From NCBI GenBank assembly GCA_039187815.1, contig JBCCZI010000016.1, positions 1-45,153 of the forward strand: a DNA stretch of 45,153 nucleotides. Direction: 5' to 3'. Made by a program: the position numbers and the translations under genes. The notes under the pieces were generated by a model. It was given only the letters and a program-made list of their open reading frames with translations. It had not been told where the DNA came from and ran no database searches. This document shows, in pieces, positions 17,452 to 26,700 of the stretch. Origin of the DNA: Thermohalobaculum sp039187815. GTDB taxonomy: Bacteria; Pseudomonadota; Alphaproteobacteria; Rhodobacterales; Rhodobacteraceae. How positions within the stretch are numbered: the first letter of the stretch is position 1; each line of letters starts with the position of its first letter.

Positions 17452-17469
17452 TTAACCAGTATTGGTTAA
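17452..17469. promoter_or_regulatory. Palindrome TTAACCA-GTAT-TGGTTAA between divergent KpsS-like genes
   Basis: Two perfect seven-base arms separated by four bases lie in the 74-base gap between the starts of the two divergent KpsS-like genes (17405 and 17480). The arms match the element repeated upstream of other genes in the locus. The site ends about ten bases before the plus-strand ATG, where a bound protein would block that gene directly and could control both. Confidence 0.5.
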
Positions 17470-17479
17470 CAGTCCCGAT

Positions 17480-18718
17480 ATGGCCGATGGCGCACCGCCT
17501 CATCTTTCCGACCGGGAAACGGTCCTGTTGCTGCAGGGGCCGGCATCGTGGTTTTTCCTGCGACTCGCACGGGCTTTGCGCCGGCGCGGGGCTCGCGTGG
17601 TGCGCGTGCTGCTCTGCCCCGGTGATCGGATCTTTTGGCGCGGCGCCGGCGGTATCGCCTATCGCGGCAGGCCCGAGGATTGGCCTGCCTTTGTCGACCG
17701 TCTGCTCCAAGCCCAAGGGGTCAAACACATCGTCTGTCTTGGCGAGGGCCGGCAGTGGCATGCGGAGGCCATTCGGCTCGCCCATCGCCATGGCATCGCC
17801 GCCCATGTGGTCGAGCAGGGCTACCTGCGCCCCGGTTGGCTCACAATCGAGAGGGCGACGGCCTCTGGCGAGATGGTCTTCCCGCGCGACCCTTGGCAGA
17901 TCGCAGCCCTCGCCGAAAGGCGCCGTCCCGTGTCGCAACGCGCGTTTCGCGCGTCGTTCGCCAGTTATGCCCTGATGGATGTGGCCTGGAACCTGGCAAA
18001 TGTTTTTGCGCGGCGCTTTGGGTATCGGCACTATCGGACGCATGCGCTGGATCCGCCGCTGCGAGAATGGGCGGGCTGGATCGGCAAGGCTTTGGCCGCG
18101 CCGGTCCGACGGCGCCGCGACAGGGCCGCCATGGCGCGCGCGATGGCCCACTACGGCCGAGTGTTTGTCTTTCCTCTGCAGCTCGAGACCGATTTTCAGA
18201 TCCGGCTGCATGGCCCCCCGGGCGGGCTCACCGCGGCGCTGACAACCGTGGTCGAGAGCTTTGCTCGCATGGCGCCGCCCGATGCGCTCCTGGTTGTCAA
18301 GCGCCATCCCTTGGACAATGGCTGGGCGCCCTGGCATCGGCAGCTCGCCCAATTGGCCGAGGCCACGGGCGTGGCCGATCGGTGCCTCTACCTGACCTCC
18401 GGCGATCTCGACCTGTTGCTGGAACGGAGCGCGGGGGTGGTGACGGTGAACTCCACGGTCGGCCTCACCGCGCTCCGGGCCGCGGTGCCGGTGGCTGTGC
18501 TCGGCCGGGCGCTCTATGACATCGCAGGTCTGGTGTACCGGGGCCCGCTCGATAGGTTCTGGGCCGCGCCGCCCCTGCCGGATCGGGTCTTGGTCGAGCA
18601 GCTGGTGACAGCGCTCCAAGCGACGATCCAAGTTCCGGGCGGCTTTGATGGCTCGGGCGCTGAGATCGGCGCTGAGGGGGTGGCCGAACGCATCTTGGCC
18701 CCGGTTCTCGTTCCCTGA
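17480..18718 (+). CDS. KpsS/RkpJ-like capsule polysaccharide protein (copy 2)
   Basis: A 412-residue paralogue of the divergent neighbour. Shared blocks are VLLLQGPASWF, EQGYLRPGWLTIE, FPLQLETDFQIRLHG, VVKRHPLDNGWAPW and GVVTVNSTVGLTAL. Family members transfer Kdo or otherwise process the lipid-linked end of group 2-type capsules. ATG 17480 is the first ATG; a TTG at 17462 lies inside the palindrome and is less likely. The ribosome site is weak. The stop codon overlaps the ATG of the rkpH-like reductase (TGATG), so this protein is co-expressed with a lipid-tailoring enzyme, as rkpH and rkpJ are near each other in the rhizobial rkp region. Which of the two copies does which step is open. Confidence 0.78.
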   Translation: MADGAPPHLSDRETVLLLQGPASWFFLRLARALRRRGARVVRVLLCPGDRIFWRGAGGIAYRGRPEDWPAFVDRLLQAQGVKHIVCLGEGRQWHAEAIRLAHRHGIAAHVVEQGYLRPGWLTIERATASGEMVFPRDPWQIAALAERRRPVSQRAFRASFASYALMDVAWNLANVFARRFGYRHYRTHALDPPLREWAGWIGKALAAPVRRRRDRAAMARAMAHYGRVFVFPLQLETDFQIRLHGPPGGLTAALTTVVESFARMAPPDALLVVKRHPLDNGWAPWHRQLAQLAEATGVADRCLYLTSGDLDLLLERSAGVVTVNSTVGLTALRAAVPVAVLGRALYDIAGLVYRGPLDRFWAAPPLPDRVLVEQLVTALQATIQVPGGFDGSGAEIGAEGVAERILAPVLVP

Positions 18719-19485
18719 TGCGCGTGCTCCTGACAGGAGCCTCGCGGGGCATCGGAGCTGCCATTGCTGAGCGGCTCGCGGCACAGGGCGCCGATCTGGT
18801 TCTGATTGCGCGCGATCCCACGCGGCTCGGGGCGGTGGCGGAGCGAGCACGTGCGCTCGGCGCCCGTGTCGAGGCCTCGACTGGGGATGTGACCGACGCC
18901 GCTGCGATGGCCGAGACGCTGGCCCGCTGCGATGCCGCGGCGCCGATCGATCTGGTCATCGCCAATGCGGGGCAGAGCACGGGTGCCGGGCCCGGAGGAC
19001 GGCTTGAGACCGCTGCGGACGCCCGCCGCATGATCTCGGTCAATCTGGTCGGCGCGATCAACACGGTGGCCCCGTTGCTCTTGCCCATGCAGGCCCGCGG
19101 TCGGGGGCGGATTGTCCTCATCAGCTCGCTCGCCGCGATCCGGCCCTTGCCATCGATGCCGGCCTATGGGGCGAGTAAGGCGGGACTCCGGGCCTATGGG
19201 ATCGCTCTGCGCGGCGCCTTGCGCGACAGCGGTGTTGGCGTGACAGTCGTCTGTCCCGGCTTCGTCGCCACGCCCATGTCGGCCCGTCATAAGGGCCGCC
19301 GTCCCTTCGAAGTGCCGGTGGATGACGCGGCTGAGCGAATCATTCGCGGCGTTGGCAACGGACGGGCCTTTGTCACCTTCCCATGGCCGCTGGCCGTGAT
19401 GAGCTGGGTCGACGCGCGCCTGCCGGCTTGGCTCTCGGACCGCCTGGCGCGGGGCTTTGCCGCCGAGATCCGCCCCGAGGACTGA
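18718..19485 (+). CDS. rkpH: Short-chain dehydrogenase/reductase (RkpH-like)
   Basis: A 255-residue classical SDR that would reduce a keto group with NAD(P)H. It shows TGASRGIG at 6-13, NAG at 83-85, the Ser of ISS near 136-137 and the YGASK catalytic pair (Tyr150, Lys154). A C-terminal stretch with FVTFPWPLAVMSWVDARLP looks amphipathic and may lie on the membrane, as in SDRs acting on lipids. The ATG overlaps the stop of the KpsS-like gene. It is next to an alpha-oxoamine synthase and a PKS, matching the rhizobial rkpA-rkpG-rkpH group. My inference is that it reduces the 3-keto product of that synthase, comparable to 3-ketosphinganine reductase. The SDR call is certain; the substrate is not. 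Confidence 0.82.
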   Translation: MRVLLTGASRGIGAAIAERLAAQGADLVLIARDPTRLGAVAERARALGARVEASTGDVTDAAAMAETLARCDAAAPIDLVIANAGQSTGAGPGGRLETAADARRMISVNLVGAINTVAPLLLPMQARGRGRIVLISSLAAIRPLPSMPAYGASKAGLRAYGIALRGALRDSGVGVTVVCPGFVATPMSARHKGRRPFEVPVDDAAERIIRGVGNGRAFVTFPWPLAVMSWVDARLPAWLSDRLARGFAAEIRPED

Positions 19486-19488
19486 CGC

Positions 19489-20796
19489 TCAAAGCGTGCG
19501 CAGAACCGAGGCCGTCGCTTCCACCGCCTGATCGATCATCGCATCCGTGTGGTCGCAGGTCAGGAAGAACCGCAGCCGCGCCGCCCTCTCGGGCACGGCC
19601 GGGTGGATTATTGGCAAGGCGTTGATGCCCTGCTCGAATAGCGCGGCAGAGGCGCGAACGGCCCGCAGGCTGTCACCGATCAGCACCGGCGTGATCGCGT
19701 GACCCTCGGACAAGCCCGTGTCGAGGCCTGCCGCCTTGGCCGCGGCCAGAAACCGTTGTCCCGCATGCGCCAGCCGCGCTGCGCGCTCGGGTTCGCGCGC
19801 GAGCAGGCCGATTGCGCACTCGGCCGTGGCGGCAACGGGGGCCGCGAGCCCCACAGAAAAGACAAAGCCCGGCGCGCGGGCCATCAGATAGTCGATGAGC
19901 GCCGCCGAGCCGCAGATATAGCCGCCACAGGCCGCCAGCGTTTTGGAGAGCGTGCCCATCCAGATCTCGACCGATCTGGGATCGACGCCCTGCCCCTCCG
20001 CCAATCCGCGTCCCGTGGCGCCAAGGCAGCCGAGCGCATGCGCCTCGTCCACCATCAGCCAGGCGTCGAAACGTGCCTTGATCGCGACCAATCGCTGGAG
20101 ATCCGGCGTGTCTCCGTCCATGGAGTAAAGCCCCTCGACGGCGATCAGGACATGACGGTGCTGTTTGCGACACCGCTCCAGCGTCGCCTCGATCCAGGCG
20201 CAATCATTGTGCGGGGCGACCAGCCGCGTGGCGCCGGACAAACGCGCGCCTTCGACCACCGAGTTGTGAGAATACTGGTCGAGGATGATCAGATCCTTCG
20301 GCCCGAGCAGGGCTGCGATTGTCCCCACATTGGTCGCGTGACCCGAGACCATGGCAAGCGCTGCCTCGGTCCCCTGCATGGTGGCCAGGGCAGCATCGAG
20401 GCTGCGGTGATAGGGCCGCTCGCCGCCCACAAGGCGGCTTGCCGAGGGCGAGACGCCCCATCGGCGAATGGCCTCGCGGGCCGCCTCGCGCACCTCCTCA
20501 TGTCGATTCAGGCCGAGATAGTCATAGCTCGCAAAGCTCAGCTGTGCTCTGCCCTCAACCTGGGTCTCTGGGGCCGAAGATCCCTCACCCAGCCGAAAGA
20601 AGGGGTGTGACAGCCCCATAGCCTTGAGCGCTGCCTTTTGCATTCGGATTGGCCGATAGTCGGGCAGATCCGCGAAATCGTAGGCCTGAGGGGCATCCTT
20701 GGTCCGCGGAGACGGGTCGGGGCGGGCAGGGCTCCTCGCATCCGCTTCGGCGCGAAGTTGCTCGAGCAGAGCGGCATGCCGGGCGGTGTTGGTCAT
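19489..20796 (-). CDS. rkpG: PLP-dependent alpha-oxoamine synthase (RkpG-like, AONS/serine palmitoyltransferase family)
   Basis: A 435-residue fold-type I PLP enzyme. This family condenses an acyl-CoA or acyl-ACP with an amino acid, releasing CO2 to give an alpha-amino ketone. Visible: FASYDYLGL near 88, SHNS with the ring-stacking His177, the DEAHALG cofactor motif (Asp250, His253) and TLSKTLAACGG with the Schiff-base Lys285. The extra 50 residues at the N-terminus include a YDFADLPDYRPI segment. The ATG overlaps the stop of the PKS gene upstream (ATGA), with GGAG nine bases ahead, so both are made together. I infer that it off-loads the acyl chain from the PKS carrier domain. 8-amino-7-oxononanoate synthase for biotin is an alternative, unlikely in this setting. 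Confidence 0.85.
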   Translation of the reverse strand: MTNTARHAALLEQLRAEADARSPARPDPSPRTKDAPQAYDFADLPDYRPIRMQKAALKAMGLSHPFFRLGEGSSAPETQVEGRAQLSFASYDYLGLNRHEEVREAAREAIRRWGVSPSASRLVGGERPYHRSLDAALATMQGTEAALAMVSGHATNVGTIAALLGPKDLIILDQYSHNSVVEGARLSGATRLVAPHNDCAWIEATLERCRKQHRHVLIAVEGLYSMDGDTPDLQRLVAIKARFDAWLMVDEAHALGCLGATGRGLAEGQGVDPRSVEIWMGTLSKTLAACGGYICGSAALIDYLMARAPGFVFSVGLAAPVAATAECAIGLLAREPERAARLAHAGQRFLAAAKAAGLDTGLSEGHAITPVLIGDSLRAVRASAALFEQGINALPIIHPAVPERAARLRFFLTCDHTDAMIDQAVEATASVLRTL

Positions 20797-23700
20797 CGGC
20801 GAATGCTCCGATCTGTTGCGCCAAGGATCTGCTGGGTCAGATCCGTCGGCATGGCGCCGGCATCGCCTGAGAGATGGGCTCGCATCAGCCGGTCGAGATC
20901 GCGTTCGGCGCCGTCCTGAGATCCCGGTTGCGGGGCGCGGATCGCAGGCAGAAGGCGCCGCGCGAAATCGCTCGTGGTCATCTCGCCATCGAGCGCGATT
21001 GCCGGCAGCGTGACGCCCAGCCGATCCTCAAGCGCGAGCCTGAGATCGACCGCCATCAAACTGTCGAGGCCGAGATCCAGCAGCGGTCGGTGTGGATCCA
21101 CCTCGGCCTTGGGTTGGCGCAACACTTCAGCGATCACGGCGCACAGCACGCCGCGCAAATGCGCAACAGCCGCCGTTTCATCCATGTTGGCGATATCCAT
21201 CGTCCCATCGGGCGCATCCGTGCGGTCTCTTCTGGCATCGACCATTGCACTGAAGAGCGGAGCCGACAGGCCGGGCAGAGCGGCAGCAAGCCTTTGCCAG
21301 GGCAGGGTTGCCGCGTAGAGGACCGCTGGTGTCGACGGATCGGCCAGGACGCGGTGAAGCACATCGAGCGCGTCCTGGACCTCCATCAATTCGCCGAGCG
21401 CGCCTGCCATGCGTTGGCGAAGCCTGTGATCCCGGGAAAGATATCCGACATCGCCGATGGGCCCCCAGCCGATCATGTTGGCCGGCAAACCGCCCGCCCG
21501 ACGGCGGCGCGCAATACCGGCCAAAGCCGCATTGGCGGCGGCATAGGCTGCCTGCATTGGGTTGCCGATGGCCGCCGCCACGGATCCGTAGAGCAGGAAT
21601 TGGCGAACCCCGTGGGCACGGCTGGCATGGTCGAGCGCCTCGGCCCCGACGATCTTCGGATGGAGCACGCGGGCGACAAGCGCATTGTCGCACTCGGCAA
21701 GCGGCGCATCCGCAAGCACCATGGCCGCATGAACGACGCCCTCGATCGGCCCGTGCTCGGCCAACCGAGCGAACAGATCGACCATCGCCGCCTGGTCTCC
21801 GATGTCCACCGCCTCGGTGCGCAGATCCAGCCCGCGGGCACGCAAGGCCTGCAGCGTGCCCTCGGCCCCGCATGCGGGCTGGCCGGACCGACCGGTCAGC
21901 CAGATCCGGCGCACGCCTTGAGCGGCCAGCCATTCGGCCGTGGCGAGCCCGAAGCCGCCGAGCCCCCCCGCGATCAGCCAGGCCCCTTCGCCGAACCGAG
22001 CCGGAGCGACGGTTGCCGGGGCGGCCGGCGCCCGAACCACGATCTTGCCCACATGCTCCGCGCTCCGCATGCCGTCCATTGCGGCCTTCGCCTTATTCGA
22101 TCCGAACACCTGGACGGGCAGCGGGGAGATCCGGCCGCTGTTCAAATCCGCCTCGATCCGCTGAAGCAGGCGCGCGGCGAGAGCGGGGCGCGCGGCCAGC
22201 AAACCGTCGGCGTCCACCGCATGATACGAGATGTTGTCCCGCAGCGCGCGAAGGCCGATCCGTCCGTCCGCGAGAATGTCCCGCTTGCCGAGCTCGATGA
22301 ACCGCCCAAACGGGGCCAGACATCGCAGTGAACGCAGCATCGCATCGCCCGAGAGGCTGTTGAGCACCACATCGACGCCCCGTCCGCCCGTGAGGACGTG
22401 GATCTGCTGGGCAAAGTCCAGACTGCGGCTGTCCAAGACCGCCTCCGCCCCCATCGCCTTGACCAGCGCGCGTTTGTCAGGTGCGCCCGCCGTCGCGATC
22501 ACGCGCGCCCCGCGGGCTTTGGCGATCTGCAGCGCGGCGAGACCCACGCCGCCCGCACCGCCGTGTATGAGGACACTCTCACCCTCGTTGATCTGGGCGA
22601 CCGTCTCCAGCGCATAGAGCGCGGTGAGAAAGGCCACCGGCAGGCTGGCGGCCACCGGCAAGGAGATCCCATCTGGCAGCGCAACTGCGGCCTCGGCCCG
22701 CAGGGTCGTGTGGCTTGCGAACCCTTCGGGTCCGACGGCGGCCACGCGATCGCCGTGCCGAAATCGCGTGCCTGGACCGGCGCGAACGACCGTGCCAGCC
22801 ATCTCCATTCCCAAAGTTGCCCCGATATATCCGCCCTCGAGCGCTTCGTCAGGCAGCAAGCCGTTCGCCCACATGACGTCGCGAAAGTTGAGGCCCGTTG
22901 CGGCCACAGCGATCTCGATTTCGCCTACCTCCGGGGCTCGCCTGGCCGCCGCCTCGGCCGTGAGCAGACCGCCATCACCGCGCCGTGTCAGGCGGAGCAC
23001 TGAGCGAGCCTGGCCCTCCAACACCGAGGCGGGCGTGAGCTCGGTCGCCCGCAGAAGCCGCGTTGCGTGCAGGCCACCCTGGCACAGATGCAGCTCCCGG
23101 TCCTTTGGCGGGTGGGCCAACAGCTGAGCGAGCCGGCACCGTGTCGCTTGAGACCAAGGCTTTGGCGGAAGGGTGAGGAGCCGACAGGCCACCGTGGCGT
23201 GCTCGTTTGCGATCGTGCGTACCAGACCCGAAAGGCCGCTGGCCAAAGGGGTTTCGTCTGGACGCTCCGCCCCGGTGCACAGCACCCAGAGCGCCCTCGC
23301 GCCTGCGGCAAGCAGATCGCGCATGGCCGCTGCGGTTTGGGCAAGGTGATCGGCAGTCTTGGCGCTGTCCGCGGCGATCAGAAGTGCGAGCTCTTCCGGT
23401 GCCGCAAGGGGCAGGGGGCCGGCGAGACCGCTCGACGGACAGGCACGCTCGATCGTGGCCACAAGCTCTGTCTGGGCGGCATCCGTTGGGGCCGCGTCGG
23501 CGGTCGCCGGGACCCCGCCCGCAAGCCCGGCCAGCAACACCGTGCCCCCGGGCGTCTCACGTGTCTCCGAGATCCGAAGCGGGGCCGGGCAAATGGCGAG
23601 ACCTGTGGAGTCGAACTCGTGCGGATGGTCGGGATCGGCGAGGGCCGTAGCCAACCTGGCGAGAAGGCTGGGCGCTCTCTCGACTGCCAGGATCGTCCCG

Positions 23701-26700
23701 TTTGGCGAGAGTCGGTCGGCAATCCAGGCGGGCACCGGCTTGCCCGAGGAGCCGATCACCATATCGACGGCACCAGTGGCGGGGGCATCGGCGCCCTCGG
23801 AGATGACCGTTAGGTCGCTCAGGTGGCGGGACGGCGCGAGACGGCGGGCGATTTTGGCAGCTGGCTCGTCCAGGGCGAACACATTGAACCGACCTTTGGC
23901 AGGCCAGGCTTTTGCGATCGCCGTAGCGGTATCGGTCAGGGCCTCGCAAAGCGCTGTTTGCACGGGATCAGCGTCGACCAGGCCGGGCAAAGTCTGCGGC
24001 ATGCCTTCGCGCAAGGCCTGCATGAGCGCGGTCTCCAAGGAAAGCGCTTGGCGCAGCCGAGGCGCAGTCTCCGGGGCAACGGCCAGCAGCGCGTCGATCA
24101 GCGAGGCCTTATCTGGCGGATCGGTCTGATCATCCGCGACGAGCTGGCAAAGCATCTGCGCCAGGCCATGGGCGGGGGCCGAGGGATCGCCTGCGACGCA
24201 GTTGATCTCATCCTCGCAGCGGCGTTGGACCTCCAGGACCGCATCGCGACAGAGCGCATCGATCAGCAGATCCGCATCCGTCTGCCGGTGCGCTCGCGCG
24301 TCCTTGCCCGCCGCAGACAGCGATGGTGCGTCGGCGACCGGGTCGAGCGGCACCAATGCCTCGCGCAGCAGGACTGGCTGGGGCCGGCGAGGTCGTGAAA
24401 TTCGGGTCAGCCGAAGGCCTTGTACAACCAGGACCGGCACGCCGTCCGGCCCACGCAACACCATGTTCGCGGTCACGCCGCCCGGCTTTGCGTCAGTAAG
24501 GTGAAGATCGGCGTCAGAGGTGGTTTCAATTGGTCCGAGGCGGCGGAGCATCCCGACCCGACTTGGCAGCAGCAGATCCCCGGCCAGAGTCTCTGAGGGC
24601 AGGGCCGACCGGATCAGCGGCTGCAGAGCCTGGACCGCGGCATCTAGCGCGGTGATGGCCGCCTCGTGAGCCGGTGTTCCCGCCGCGGGCGCTGCGAGCG
24701 ACACGCGCGCGACGCGCGCGCCGTCGGGTCCACCATCGCCCTCGATCACGCGGGTGACGCGACGGAAGCTCGGGCCATAGCTCAGCCCATCGGCGGTGAG
24801 CGCGGCATAAAGGTCGGCATCTCCCGTCACCTGGCCGCTATCTTTTTGCAGAGGGGGCGGCAAATCCGGCAACGCGGCCGCCATCCGCAGCCGCGCCTCG
24901 GCATGCACGGTCCAAGCCTCGGCTGCGGGAGCGCTGCTCTCAATCACCATGTGATCGCCGGATCGCTCATGGCGTGTGCGCAGGCGCCGTGCATCGTCGT
25001 CTCCGAGGCTGAGCGCCGTCTCAATCCGGAACTCCGCAATCTCCAAGCGATTGTCCTGGTCAAGCTCTTGCGCCGCCTCGAGCATGGCGCAGAGAAAGGC
25101 GGCGGCCGGCATCACGGCGGTCCCCGCAACCCGATGATCGCCGAGCCAGGGCAGGAGCGCGGGGTCCGCCAAGCTCTCCCAATGGGCGCTGCCTGGCGCG
25201 CGGGTGCCCAGCACCGGATGGCTGGCCGTCTGCGACTCGGTGAGCTTATGATGGCTGAGATCCCAGCCATAGCGCGGCAGGTCGGGGACCGATCGCGCCC
25301 GTGGTCCGACAAAGGCCGTCATGTCCGTCGTTCCGCCGCAGGCGACCATGCGAGCGACGATCTCGGAGGCCGAGATCTCCGGGTTGCGTGAATCGAGGCT
25401 GGGATGCACCGCGACGGGCCGTCCGAGGCCGCTCAGCGTGTCGGCGATATAGGATTTCAGGAGAGGTTTCGGCCCGATTTCGAGGAACAGGCTGAAGCCC
25501 TGCTCGGCCAGGCATTCAACGGCGGGGCGGAAGCGCACTGGCTCCCGAAGATTGCGCCACCAAAAGCCGATATTCATGGTTTCGGTGCCGATGATCCGCC
25601 CTTCGGTCGAGGCGGCAAATGGGATGTCCGATCGTTGCGGCGTCAGCCCGTCGATCGCCGCGTGAAACGCCTGGCGCAAGGGATCGAGCGCACCGCTGTG
25701 GAAGGGGTACTCCACTGGCAGGCGCCGAGCGGCGATGCGCTTGCGCCGGGCAAAGGCCTGGAACGCCTCTAGGGCCTCGTCGGGGCCCGAGAGGGTGCAG
25801 CTCCGCGGGCTGTTCTCGCCCGATATCGAGAGACCGCCGATGTCCGCCTCGGCAAGGGCCTCGTCGAGGGCGTCCGCACCGCAGAGAACCGCCATCATGC
25901 CGCCCGTTCCGCGCTGAGGGCCGAGCAGCGGTGCTCGCGTCGCAATCAGCTGCACGGCATCCTCGAGGCCGAGCCCCCCCGCAGCCCAGGCTGCCGCAAT
26001 CTCTCCGACCGAGTGCCCGATCGTCGCGCCGGCGCGCAGGCCGCGGGCGGCGAGAGCCTCGACCAAGGCTACCTGCAGCGCAAAGAGGCGTGGCTGATCG
26101 CGAATGGGATCCGGCGCGGTGTCAGGCTCGATCTTGGGTTCGAGCCCCGGATCGCGGGCCCGGAACAAGGCGGCGACATGGTCATAGGCCGCGCGAAATC
26201 GGTCGTCGGCCCCGTAGAGCGCTGCGCCCATGGCATCGTGATTGGCGCCGTTGCCGCAAAAGGCGAAGACCACGTCGTGGCGCCCGCCCGGGTGGCGATC
26301 GGTGACCAGCCGGTCCGCCGACAGCGCATCCGTCCCGCCCGTTGGGTCCAAGGCAACCGCGATATGCGAAAGGCGCGCGCGGCGATGGGCGGCCGCATTG
26401 GCCCGTGCGGCGGCAAACGGCTTCTCCGCCAGGGCGCGGCGCCAAGCCGACACCCCCTTCTTGAGCGCGGATCCGCTGTTCGCGGACAGGATCAGCGCCC
26501 TGGCTTCGGCGGGCTCGGGGTTTGCCATAGGGGGAGCCGGCCGCAGCACGGCGCAGGCATTTGCCCCGCCAAAGCCAAAGGAGTTGATGATGGCGCACCG
26601 GTCTTCAGCGGCGGGCAGCACCGTCGGCTCGGCCGCCACGCGCAGATTTAGCGCGGCCCAATCGATCGCCGGTGTTGGGCGCTCGCAGCCAATCGAGGGG

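Noticed and set aside
19485..19497. ACGCT-CAA-AGCGT hairpin between convergent rkpH and rkpG as terminator
   Set aside because: Only five base pairs and no U-run, so too weak to claim.
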